Shown here: positions 33,670-43,823 of the stretch, in pieces
How the letters are laid out: the number at the start of each line of letters is the position of its first letter
How positions within the stretch are numbered: the stretch's first letter is position 1
DNA from: Flammula alnicola
Lineage: Eukaryota > Basidiomycota > Agaricomycetes > Agaricales > Strophariaceae
Assembly (NCBI GenBank): GCA_015499995.1
Contig: JADNRV010000002.1
Coordinates: 186,001-250,000 of the forward strand
Length of the DNA stretch: 64,000 nucleotides
Direction of reading: 5' to 3'
Translations under genes and position numbers: made by a program
Notes under the pieces: generated by a model
What the model saw: only the letters and a program-made list of their open reading frames with translations
The model's database searches: none
What the model was told of the DNA's origin: nothing

Positions 33670-33677
33670 GACCAAGC

Positions 33678-34217
33678 GTGGCCATATGTCACATGTGGAA
33701 AATGATGGCTCGTTTCGGTGCTTACAGGAAACATCAACTCATTCCTTTCACTCAATTTTTTTTTTTGGAATATCGAGTGTATGTAGACATATATATCTCA
33801 GGTTATTTCAAGCATTCTTCGCATTAACTCTGCCAAAGTGTATCAAGTGATGGTGGCGTCGCATTTGATGGTGGATGACTGTAGTTAGGCAGGCGCCAGT
33901 TAGGCAGAGGCTCGCTTCACTGTCTTCAAAGAAAGCGGTCCAGTCCATAACATTGAGGCGTTGAGCAGACTTTCTCAAAATTGCCTACATGCCCGTTTTC
34001 TCCATCACCCATACACGATGAACCCAACTTTTGATCGTTATTTTCCTTGCCAAACCATTCTTCTTACGGCTGTTCTTCTTACCCACGCGTTACTACTTTT
34101 GCGGAGGGAAAAGAATTTCCCAAACATTGTCGACATCATTTGCTTTCTGGAATCCAGATTCCGCGTGTGAAATAGCAAGCTGCAGAAAGGGCAGTCGATC
34201 AGATAAAGTGAGATATG
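33678..34217. other. Intergenic
   Basis: Right flank of the hAT-like element. Only short frames, no family resemblance. The 3' end of the minus-strand 224-residue gene follows. Confidence 0.4.
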
Positions 34218-34892
34218 TTATATCAACGAAAGACACACCTCCAGGAGTTTGAGAGCATTGGGATCCTTCACTGTCGCCGCCGATTTTTGGGCCTTCAGCT
34301 TCAGAACAACCTCGTCCACAGATTTAATGTAGGACGTCGCTGCCGGAATGATGCCTGAACCATTGGTGAGGAGCTGGATGCAAGCGCCGACAACGAGAAC
34401 TTCAGAATTGTATGCTGAAGGATCGGGACGGGCGTCGAGGCCATTTGTGATATTCCCGTACTGATCAGGGGACGAAGTCAGGCCGTACTTGAATGCTAAG
34501 CCGGAGAGGAGCGATGTAGCCAAGTATCTATTGGTAGGAGCGAACGTTTTGGCGTCGTCGTCCAATTCGAACCCGCGCGAGAGGAGATCAGCCAGCTTTC
34601 GGCTGAATAACGCGACAAGGGTGTCGCCATTGATGGTGGGCGCATCTGGGGAGTCGCGGACGGTGACCAGTGCAATTGATAAGACCTCTGCACGGGAGGG
34701 TGTCTCTTCTACGACGTCTGTAAGGGAGACCAAAAGATCGGATACGGCAGCGTATGTCGGGTGGGCTTTAATGAGATCCAATAAAGCCGGTGCGGGGTCA
34801 GGAAGGGCGAGGGCGTCGCGGAAAATTTGCTCGGCGATGGGGAAGGCGTCGTCAGACATATTGGCACTTGCTCTAGAGGCGAAGGTCTGCAA
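34218..34892 (-). CDS. Hypothetical protein, 224 aa
   Basis: An open frame with good coding character: alternating hydrophobic helices (AEQIFRDALALPDPAPALLD, VSDLLVSLTDVVEE, YLATSLLSGLAFKYGL), no signal peptide or membrane span, and acidic composition. The likely start is MSDDAFPIAEQIF at 34859 rather than the upstream ATG at 34892. The frame ends just after LKLLE, where GTGTGTCTTTCG looks like an intron donor, so another exon may follow and the stop at 34218 may not be the true end. I do not recognise the family; helical repeats of the HEAT/ARM kind are a possibility but not shown. Confidence 0.5.
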   Translation of the reverse strand: MQTFASRASANMSDDAFPIAEQIFRDALALPDPAPALLDLIKAHPTYAAVSDLLVSLTDVVEETPSRAEVLSIALVTVRDSPDAPTINGDTLVALFSRKLADLLSRGFELDDDAKTFAPTNRYLATSLLSGLAFKYGLTSSPDQYGNITNGLDARPDPSAYNSEVLVVGACIQLLTNGSGIIPAATSYIKSVDEVVLKLKAQKSAATVKDPNALKLLEVCLSLI

Positions 34893-35503
34893 CGTATGGG
34901 ATGTTCGTTATTATTGTCTTTCCAACCAAGGACAGATATTTGTATTCACCTTCGCATCGCCGTGTTCACTGCCACTAATCTGACGCTTTGACAGCACATG
35001 TGCATGATTAGTTGTTTCCCGATGAAGATGGAACAAAGATCTTCTGCCTCTGAGTCTTTGAATGGTCGAAGGAAGGCCAATGGGATTTGTCAGTCTCCGA
35101 CTTGGAGATAGACCGTCCTGTCGAGCAACACAACCGACTCTGAGTCAGTGCGCCGTGCCAGATTTCCGAATTGTTCTTGACCGAAACGCGAACCATTTTA
35201 CCAAGTTGCAACTTGAAAGACGGAGTTTCAAATGGAGGCGTCTCGACCTGTCGCACGCCGCGACTCACCCAACTTGCACCCAACCTCAATTGAAGAGGCC
35301 GAGTCTTGAGTTGTCTGCATCTTAGTCTATCTCGGCCCTCTTTACAGCTGGCGGACACGCCTAGAGAAAAGCCAAGTCCAGCTGTGCTCATATAATTCTT
35401 TCGTTAAAGAGGAGGTTCGCCACTTGGAGTTGACTTGGAGCAGAAAGAGAATTATGTTAAATAATTGAATAAGTATTCAACGAAGTGGTACAGTTGGATT
35501 GAA
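34893..35503. other. Intergenic
   Basis: Upstream region of the 224-residue gene (-) and 3' flank of the HVA22-type gene (-). Frames of 87-127 codons exist on both strands at 35008-35391 but show no domain and oppose each other, so I treat them as chance. Confidence 0.4.
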
Positions 35504-36348
35504 TTACTGTTCGTAATGCTGAGGAACGGGAAAAGGAGGAGCTGCCATTCTAGAGGCTCCTTCTTCGTGGCTTGAAGGGGTGCGAGAACCTGTAGGACCT
35601 GTGTTGCTATTTTGACGAGATGACGTTGGGTTGGGCAGGTTTGCAGTTGCGGAGGCTGACGATGGTTTCAAGATATTCATTGCAGAGCGCCAAGCGTCAG
35701 TCGAGAGGATCCATGTCAATTGGGGAGGGACGGCAGAGCTGGTAGTTGAAGACTGTGTAGCGCGCCCTCCAGACCTAGTCCAGAACAGGTCCCAAACAGC
35801 TGACAATTTCCCCTGAATGAAAGTCAAGGCATTGCGCTGCATCGCGATCAAGCCAGCGTCCAGGTCAGCTTCGTTCCGTGAGAAAAACGGCTGGAGATAC
35901 GTGGTGTAGACGTATGTTGAACCCTTTAAAAACCATTAATGAGGAGGACTCTTCTAAAAAAGAAAGACGAAGCGATGAACCTGAGTCTGCGGTAAGGACA
36001 AATAGAGGAGGAATAGGGTTTTTAATTCCCAGTAGAAAGGCAGCCTTTATTTGGTTAAAGCCAGAATGTGATCAATAATCACACCATAGCCCAGGAGGTT
36101 GAAATACTTGCCAGCTGACCATCCACTCCGCCACATATTCAAAGGCTATGAAGGCGCCAATCACCGACCAATACATCGACCATTTGTGGAGATCTGGCTC
36201 CGACAGGGGACGACTTGACAAAGCCTTGTAGGTGGCATAGCAGGGAAGGAGAAAGGCGAACCAGGCACTATGGATATGGTTAGAAAGGGATTGAGAAAGA
36301 CGATGTGACGAGCTACCTGAGCAAACGGGAGATTGTGGACATGAACAT
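35504..36348 (-). CDS. TB2/DP1/HVA22 (REEP/Yop1-type) ER membrane-shaping protein
   Basis: Reticulon-like hairpin protein that bends ER tubules. Four exons close as 223 residues: 36348-36317 (MFMSTISRLL), 36267-36112, 36044-35981 and 35923-35504. The family core reads AWFAFLLPCYATYKALS, KWSMYWSVIGAFIAFEYVAE, then LPFYWELKTLFLLYLSLPQT and GSTYVYTTYLQPFFSRNEAD. The second intron starts with GC (GCAAGT at 36111-36106) and ends AAAG; only this GC..AG intron keeps the frame and yields the conserved SWLPFYW junction. The C-terminal tail is Ser/Thr/Pro-rich (SRQNSNTGPTGSRTPSS) and probably disordered. The gene points away from the mobile region and, with the zinc-cluster gene at 58468, forms the divergent host pair that the mobile region separates. 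Confidence 0.9.
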
Positions 36349-38255
36349 TGTGAAAAGGACACGTATGTATTTGAGAAAAGGGACTGCTGAAGAGTGTTCT
36401 AAAAGCGGTAAGATAGGGCTCATGGCAATGCACATTCGACAAGCCCTCACGTGATTTGCGTGAAAAACCATACTTTTTGAATGTTAGCCATTTCAACGAC
36501 CTTAATTAAAATTTGGCTCCCTGAGAACTATGGGCAATGCAATTTAGAGTGATTCTCAGGAGCTACATTGTTTATTTCTTGTCTGTGGAAGGTGATCATT
36601 CAAAAGCAATGTCTGCGAATGACATGATGGGCCCGTCACGTCTGTGCAAATTAGGGTTGCGGAAAAAACTCCGAATAAGTTCCCAAGTGTAAGTTACAAT
36701 GTAATTTACATGTAAATTACCTATTTTATGCAAGTCCAGAAATCGGCCTTGCATTTTATGCATAAAATTCTCACGTGATTTATTTTGTGGCAAAGGCCTA
36801 TGGCGGCGTGTTACGCGTTACATCAACGTTACATTCTATACAGGATGAGGCTGAGTACTTTCGAGCTCGGCGAGCGACGTTGGGAGTGGTTCGAGCGCGG
36901 TTGGAGCACGGTAACCTTATCAGATTGGGATTTCTGCAGCCAGCAGGTGGAGTCACATGTTTTAAGCGTGGGAAAATACAGGCTTGTAAATTACGATGTT
37001 ACGAGTCCTATTTATAGGAATCGTCCTTTTTACCGAACCCACCCCAGAAAAAAAAACCGTAACGCTGAAACACCGCGCGAACATATTTCCTAATTAGAAT
37101 GATTGCATCACGTATTATATAATCTTTCAACATGTCCGTGTTTGGCGGCCGTGGTCGCCGCGTGACAACATGCATTGAATAACCGGTGACCGTTAATAAT
37201 CTTGAATTTTTGTTGGGTATTTTGACAAATTAAATTAAATAACTAAAAAGTTTGCGTGTGGTCCTTGGTAAGAGAGAGGATGCACCCATTTCCAGCTGCC
37301 ATGAGGGCAATATCGTTGGTAAAGATGAAACGCGAATGATTGCGTGGGTGTTTTCTTTCTGGGTCTGGGCACGGCTCGGATAATTCGGATAACGGTTGCT
37401 TTAATGCCCGACGGCAGTCGGGCATAATTGTCCGGTCTGAATTCTCGGTGCCATGTCCCATCGCGGAAAGTAAATTCACACGATCCTTCTCTTGCGTCTC
37501 TACCACCATTGCCCCATGGCAGCTCGCGATGGATGCTTCCTCCCGCCCTTGAAACCACAGCCAACTTCGTAGTTATATAATTTAATTTGTATCGATGAAA
37601 CTCTGTCTGATTTCTGCGTATGGTTTTAGTGCTTTTGTGTCAACCGTAAGCTAACAAGTGCGTTGGTGTCCCTGGAGCGGTTGTTACATATGTATTGACG
37701 GTTTCATTTTACGTTCCAGACAACACCACGAGAGTGGGCGCTGGTCGATGATCCTTGGTGGGGCCTGGTAAATGGAATGGCGAGGTGGATGGGTGGGAGG
37801 TGACCAGCGAGAGCCGGCGAGGGTATAATGTCTCCGTTTTCGTGCGTCCTCTTTCATGTTTTTCTTCATTGTCTGCACCCTTGTACTTACCATCGCGTCG
37901 ACTTGACAGGTGCTCCCATAAGTAATGCGTCGTTTCTGCGTAGCTTGCCCTTCTGAAACTCTGTCGTCTACGAGGGATCATCTTCATTCCTTTTGCTTTG
38001 AATGATGCGGGTAACTCTGACTCTACGAGTCATGGCGTTTCTTGAAGTTTTTACACTTTATTGTCTCCCTTGCTACTGTGCACCATTGCCGGACTTTTTG
38101 CATGTAATAGACCCGCTGTTTTATGCGTGTTGTATATGTGTATATTGAAGTATAGTAGACCTGCTGTCATCAATGTATTATACACATATAATACGCTGCT
38201 GAATAGGTAGAAATGTAGTCCTGTACTGTTCTTGTGTTACTCGCTCCGCGCCGCC
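36349..38255. other. Left flank of the mobile region, AT-rich, no gene
   Basis: About 1.9 kb with no protein I can support. It holds TGTAAATTAC palindromic words at 36699-36720, a CACGTGA site, a CGCGTTACA word near 36812, a perfect 8-bp hairpin at 37405-37424 and a GGCGGCCGTGGTCGCC near-palindrome around 37143. Some words recur in the right flank near 58190-58300. The left end of the Helitron-type region probably lies here, but I could not place it. Confidence 0.4.
37405..37424. repeat. Perfect hairpin, 8-bp stem
   Basis: TGCCCGAC and GTCGGGCA flank a GGCA loop. A short GC-rich hairpin like this is the kind of structure found near Helitron ends, but no CTRR end follows within the usual 10-12 bases on either strand, so its meaning is open. 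Confidence 0.6.
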
Positions 38256-39520
38256 TCACTCGGAGTCTCCATCTCCCAGCTCTCCATCGCTTATGGTCAT
38301 GTTGTCGATACCCTTGCAGGCCTCTTGTTCTTCGTCGAAGATTATCTTGCGTTTAATGACCGATGCTTTAGGTATGTTTCCTTCTGCGGATACGCTGTTA
38401 TGAACGACCTGACTTGCTATATTCTTAAAGAAACATTAATACGTGTGCATCAATAATAGTTGATGTGGGTGCTTACGATTGTTGCTGTGTTTTCGACAAG
38501 GGTCAATGCCTTTAGCATGACGGTCATTTTGGCTTTTTTGTCTTTGGATTGAAAGCCGACAAATGATACCATGGCACGCACAATGTCTCCGATTTTGAAG
38601 TCTCTTGGTTCAGTTCGGACAATTCTATGTGAACGGTCAGTGAATAATATTTTATACTGTTGTGTTTTGTTCTTACCTGGTGTGTCCTTTGTTGTCTTGG
38701 TACTCCCTCAGATAGTCGACCTTGTTGTCGGATCCGTGGATGAGGTCTTGCCCTCGGATGTCAGCCAGGACGCCATTTGGGTCGACACCATTTTCGAATG
38801 CTTGTCCGCGTTCCTGCGGAACAAACCTCCGTGGAGTGAAGTATCGTGCGCTTGCATCTATGGCGGTGTGGCCTTCATATGACGCAGCTTGCCACAGGTC
38901 GTCTCTGAGATGTGTGGACAGCAACTGTTGGACGCTCCGAATGGTATCTGTGGCGTTTTCGAAGGATATCGCGCCTAGACCTGTGAGCCGTACTGCTTGT
39001 CGGATGTAGGTTGCTTTACGCTTGAGGTTTGCTGTATCCCTGACACTCTTCGGTATCAGGACTTTCTGGGAAAGTTATATGGAAATACCTGGCCTGCAAA
39101 GGTGGAAGGTCGCTTCCACATAGTATTCCATGGATGTAGAAAACCTCTTCTTCGAAGTTGTCATCGTGCCCACATTTTGCTAGGCGCCACGAGCGAGGCT
39201 GGTCGACGTAGATGACTTGGTAGTCCGATATCTATGGTTAATAAGATTTTGGGGCGGTAAGTGTCGCGCTAATGGTTTTTAAGCTGTCGTGCACTGACAT
39301 CGATTGCAGATACAGCTATGGTATCGTTGTCCTTCCGGGAGGCATCTGCGGTAGCCTGTAGGTTCTCTAGAAGCGTTCTTGCTCGGTCGGCATTGTATCG
39401 GGGATCCATTGGAAGACAAAGATGGAGAGCGTGTTGTACGGATGCCGTGCTTGACCTCTCGGTTGCAGATATATCTCTGCTGTTTAGACGGAACGCCACA
39501 AGACCCTGCGTGTTTCAGGT
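38256..39520 (-). CDS. Mobile-region accessory gene A, unknown function, 5' end unresolved
   Basis: Intron-rich minus-strand gene with no named domain. The earliest exon I can support begins after an acceptor near 39515 and reads VAFRLNSRDISATERSSTAS through TIAVSAID; a GTCAGT intron joins it to ISDYQVIYVDQPRSWRLAKC and FYIHGILCGSDLPPLQ. Then comes KRKATYIRQAVRLTGLGAIS, LLSTHLRDDLWQAASYEGHT, ARYFTPRRFVPQERGQAFEN, DPNGVLADIRGQDLIH, and IVRTEPRDFKIGDIVRAMVS, a beta-rich block. The last exon (NIASQVVHNSVSAEGNIPKA to DGELGDGDSE) ends with TGA at 38258-38256. I recall similar proteins in Agaricomycete genomes near Helitron helicases, without assigned function. It is divergent from gene B. Confidence 0.6.
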
Positions 39521-39958
39521 TCTCTCAATAACTGAGGCCATGGCTCTTTGGCTTTTCCTATTTTATTTCTTCTCGGTCGGTACTTTCTTTCGGATTTCGT
39601 GTTGCGTTGTGCACTTGCATTGATATCAACTTTTTAGGATACATGTGACCCCTACGGAATGAGGGCTACCGGCTTTTTTATTATTCGGCGTGTTCTTTTC
39701 TACGAGTGTATGTTTGCTCTTATCTGTTTTGTCTTAGTGGAACGATATTGATACTGGTGTTCGGTAGCAGTCTCATATATGCAGCAATATCAAATTGTCA
39801 GGCGTTGTGTATCTCGGAGACCTTCCACAGATCTGGATCGTGCTCGCTCCATGATACCTACAATGGCATTTTGAATGGATTTCGCGTATATATTTATCAT
39901 GTACTTCAGGGACATCCTGGATACCATGATGCCTCAATTTATTCGCGAGCGCATCTTC

Positions 39959-39960
39959 TT

Positions 39961-39992
<32 letters not shown>

Positions 39993-39996
39993 TTTT
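39959..39996. repeat. Poly(T) tract
   Basis: A run of T with a single interrupting C. It may be a poly(dT) nucleosome-free promoter element between the two divergent accessory genes, or a relic of a reverse-transcribed poly(A) tail; nothing next to it supports the latter. Confidence 0.8.
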
Positions 39997-40205
39997 TGTT
40001 CTCCACCTGTACCTGTGGGGTTTTGATTCTGGCCCTTGAAATTTTTCGTGTTCCGTGTTCGTAGATTTGGAGGATCCGGATATTTCGGACACAATGCACT
40101 CGACGTTAGCTCTTTCTGCCTGCTAGATGTACATATTTTTGTTTCGTCTTTTGTTTGGTTGGAGCGCTGCAGGCGTTGTGTTTCGTTTCCTTGTTATTTG
40201 AAATG

Positions 40206-40213
40206 TATAAATA
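40206..40213 (+). promoter_or_regulatory. TATA box of accessory gene B
   Basis: TATAAATA lies 45 bp before ATG at 40258, in the only plausible core-promoter position for this gene. Confidence 0.45.
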
Positions 40214-40257
40214 TCTTAGGCACACTTGGACCTTTTTTCTACGGTTTCTGCTCAGAT

Positions 40258-43090
40258 ATGTCTTCTGGCACTGTTAAGAGACAGCTTGCGGCTGCCAAGC
40301 GCGAAAACCCATCGACAAAGGATCGTCAGTCTAGCAAGGCAGTCGCTTCGTCTATTGGGTGCGTTATTTCATCTGTTGCATGTATTGGTACATGGCTCAT
40401 TGTTGGCTTCCTTGTACAGTGCAAACAGGGTCGGCGAGAGGGATATGTACGTTGTTCGTTCCATGTTCGTGGCTATTCACTAATGTTACTTTTGAAAGCA
40501 CGTCATCTCCTCTTTCTTCTCGTCCATCCTCCGAGGTGTTGAATGCAGAGAAGCCTGTCGCGAGACCGAGACCGAAGCCTGTGCCCAGGTATGTTGAGTC
40601 GTATATAATACACCTTTTTGGATTTCTACTGATTATTTATTCATTCGTTGTATATCAGACGCCCCGTCAAGGCTGTCAATACTGGAGGTAATATAATAGA
40701 GTATGTATCGTGTTCCTCTCTTCTTCTTATAGACACTAACACCATTGTAAATAGGGATCTTCTGGAATTGACCTCTTCCGAGGAGGACGGGCATGACGTC
40801 GATGAGACCTCTATGATCGTTGATGGCAGGTTCGTCTACTGCTTTGCTTCGTTTTTCTTTGATGTTGTTGATTGACTGTCTGTGTTGTATGCAGTACTCG
40901 CCCCGAAAGTGACTCTGACCTCACACCGGTTGTGAAAGTTGAAAGTTCAATTCGAACTCGCTCGTCGAATGGCATGTAAGTGTCTGTCTTGTTGCTGTGC
41001 ATGTCTATTTGTCATTTCATTATTTATTGTGGCAATAGTAGCAAGAAGCGTTATTTGAAGGACGCCGCCATCTTGTCCGACGACGAAGAATTCCCGTATG
41101 TTTACATGCATCGTGTCAAAACGGAACATTGTTGACTGTCCTGGTACATAGAGTCCACATAACTCCTAAGAAGTCTCGCTTGAGTTCTAGGAAGAATATG
41201 TTTTATTCTGTTACTGAAGGTTACGACGCACCTTCCGATGCTGACGTGGATGGTCGAGATGACCTTTTTGCTGTTGAAGATGCAAGGTGTGTTTTATGTC
41301 GCTATCTGGCCTTCTGTTTTTATCATTTTTAAAAATTGGTTTTGATGTGATTTGATCAGCTTGTCTTTGTCGCCCTTGAAACTCGTTAACTCCGAAGGCT
41401 TGGACATTCAGGACGGTGCCGCCTCCGACGTCGAGCTGGTTGACGAGGATGATCCATTCTTGGAGTCTCCTATTGACAAGAGGTGCGTTGTTGTCTTTCA
41501 CTATATATGTATTCACAGCTAATGAATGCATTAGGTCTAAGACTAAAGGAAAGAAGAAGGCCAACAACACTCTGTCAGCTCGTGAAGAGATATTATCCGA
41601 TGATGAACGACTTCACCCTGAGGAAAAGGCCAGCCTTGCGTATGTTCAATTTTGATGTATATTCCTTGTACTCGCTTGACCGATGTTGCTTCCAGTAAAG
41701 CATTGGAGGAAAGCCGACGTGCCCTTGTGACGCGCACCGAAAAATTGGGCGGATCGTCGAGCTCTTTCGGGGTTGATCAGGCCAAAGTTTCTACTGCAGG
41801 AAGGGTCCGAAGGTCGTTTAAGGATGTTATCCCCCAGCCTCCGACCACACCCTTGATGTCAAATGGTGCCGTTTTGTACGACGACACGCAGAAGTACCGT
41901 GTATCGTGCGTATTTTTTAACGTTCTTTGATTGTTTTATCGGTTTATAGTCTCTGTTTTAGTTCGCTCCCCGCTGCGTGTGAAGTATCTAACGCATCCTT
42001 GCAAGACCCCTATCTGGCGAAAGACTACACTAAGTTGCCCCCTCTTAAGTACGTTAGTTTGATCTTCTTTTTATATGTTTTTTCTCTCAGTGTTTATGCT
42101 AAACGGTGCGTGAATAGGGCGGGTACGTTGAAGTCCTGGAATGCCACTGCTGCTTCGCCTGGGATGAGCCTAGTCAACTTCTCTGAGTGGGCTGTGCAGT
42201 GTCCGAATATGGATTTTGAGTGCGTATGATATCTTTTTTCTTCTTCTCTGTATGACAGTGTTAATTTTTTTTTTGCCTTTAGCGCTGCATGCGACGCTAT
42301 TCGCTTCGCCAGATACAAAAATTTCATCAACCCATCACGCATTTCACCTCTGGATGTTAACATCCTTTACACGACGCATGACCGCAAGCGTTCCGTATTG
42401 CAGTGCAACTTCAAGACGGCTATCTGCCTGACGCCTGTCCTTTCGCGCGACTCTTATCTCGTCAATCCCACGACCTCTGGTTTGCGCAACAAATACTTGT
42501 CTGGACATCCCCATCGCCAAGAATGGCAGCGACTTGAAGGATTCGCCTGTATGGTGTTCGACAAGCCCGTTATGGTCGCACAGATTCATAAAGAAGCGAT
42601 ATCCTTTATGACGATGGGTTCTTTCAAGGGTAAGCTGCCTTTGAATGCATTTTGCTGTGGTCCATTTGCTAATTTTGTCTCGAAGACCGTGAGGCGACGT
42701 CTTCTCCTTCTAAGCAGCCAAGGAATCCCAGCATCTTGTCCTCTTCCGTCAAGTCGTCTGCTGCTGCAAACAAACATAAGACTTTGAAGGCGGATTCTCA
42801 TTTCAAGTCTGTTCTCGATCACAGCGATGAGGGTATGCTATTCTGTCTATCGGTATGCTATTTTCATATTCAATGTGTTGTGTTTAGTGCCAGTCTACGA
42901 TGCGCGTGAAGTGCCATTCAATTTTGCTTCTGATCTGGAGGATGTGGCATCTGCTTTACCGAGGTTCCACGGCGAGATTCCCGTCCATTCGTTTGTTGTC
43001 GTGGGCTATACGTTGGGGCACTATGAAAAGGATGGACGACCTTATTTGACGACGAATATTTTGTTTGCAATCCTTTTGGGAACTGAATAA
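40258..43090 (+). CDS. Mobile-region accessory gene B, disordered N-terminal half, unknown function
   Basis: A gene of many small exons and T-rich introns. The start MSSGTVKRQLAAAKRENPST joins ANRVGERDI, then a Pro/Ser/Arg segment (KPVARPRPKPVPR), acidic blocks (LLELTSSEEDGHDVDETSMI, ILSDDEEFP) and basic blocks (KKRYLKDAA, VHITPKKSRLSS): the pattern of a disordered chromatin or DNA-binding protein. The C-terminal half is folded: GTLKSWNATAASPGMSLVNF, RFARYKNFINPSRISPLDVN, SVLQCNFKTAICLTPVLSRD, WQRLEGFACMVFDKPVMVAQ and finally VPVYDAREVPFNFASDLEDV and HSFVVVGYTLGHYEKDGRPY, stop at 43090. No named domain. Conserved-looking blocks and consistent splicing argue for a real gene carried with the Helitron protein. 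Confidence 0.6.
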
Positions 43091-43823
43091 GTAAGTTTCT
43101 TATTTTATTTTATTTTGTTTTTTCTTGTTGATTGAAGAGCACTCTGGTTGCGTGTGGTGCCCTGTAGATTTCTTGGCTCTGCGAACTTCATGATCTTTCA
43201 GTGTTTATTTTTTAGTCTCCGTTTTTTTTTGTTTTGTTTGTAGTTCAGTGTTGTCGTTGCTTGTTCAACCAGCTCAAGGGCCGGCTGCGTGACTTCGGGA
43301 TGTTCAACCGTCCTTGGACCTTATTTACAGTGTCATCTGACTTCCCAGTTCAAGTTGAATCTGTATTACAGTCGAGCAGCCCGTTTCTATCTTTTCCCTT
43401 GTAATATACCCAGGCTGTGTACCCATCCCGTCTGTTATTGTTTATTGCTGATACATGCACTGTTTGTCCGTTATCGGGTCGCGGTTTCAATGACCGTTTC
43501 TTTTTTGTCATTGTGAGTTATGAAATAGTCAGATGCCAGTTTGTTTCGTTGTAGTTTTCCTGAACGTTGAGTGGTGGCTGTGTATAGGCGGCTGCCGCCT
43601 GCACTGTTGTCGTGTTTCGGAATAAATTTGTTTGTATTTGCATGAAGTTGAATGCATCTTAAGGTAAAATATCCACGTTTCTTGTTTCCCTCTATACGCA
43701 ATCACCTATGAAGCTTGCAGTCTTTGTCTGTTTTTTTTATCTTTGGATTCTTCGTGATATTCACGACCGGGTGTCATATATCTGGTCTGGACGTGAGTAC
43801 CTGTATTAATATCGTGTCTCCTT
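43091..43823. other. T-rich gap upstream of the Helitron protein
   Basis: No coding sequence supported. It probably holds the terminator of gene B and the promoter and 5' UTR of the Helitron protein gene. Confidence 0.45.

Larger units (their letters stand above)
39521..40257. promoter_or_regulatory. Divergent region between accessory genes A and B
   Basis: About 740 bp, AT-rich, probably holding both promoters and the missing 5' exon of gene A. It includes a nearly uninterrupted T-run of about 38 bases at 39959-39996 (one C inside) and a TATA-like TATAAATA at 40206-40213, about 45 bp before the gene B start codon. Confidence 0.5.

Noticed and set aside
35008..35391. Opposing frames of 127 and 87 codons
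   Set aside because: They overlap on opposite strands, lack motifs and sit in a normal intergenic gap.
39959..39996. Poly(T) as the tail of a retroposed gene
   Set aside because: No intronless coding sequence or target-site duplication adjoins it; both neighbouring genes have many introns.
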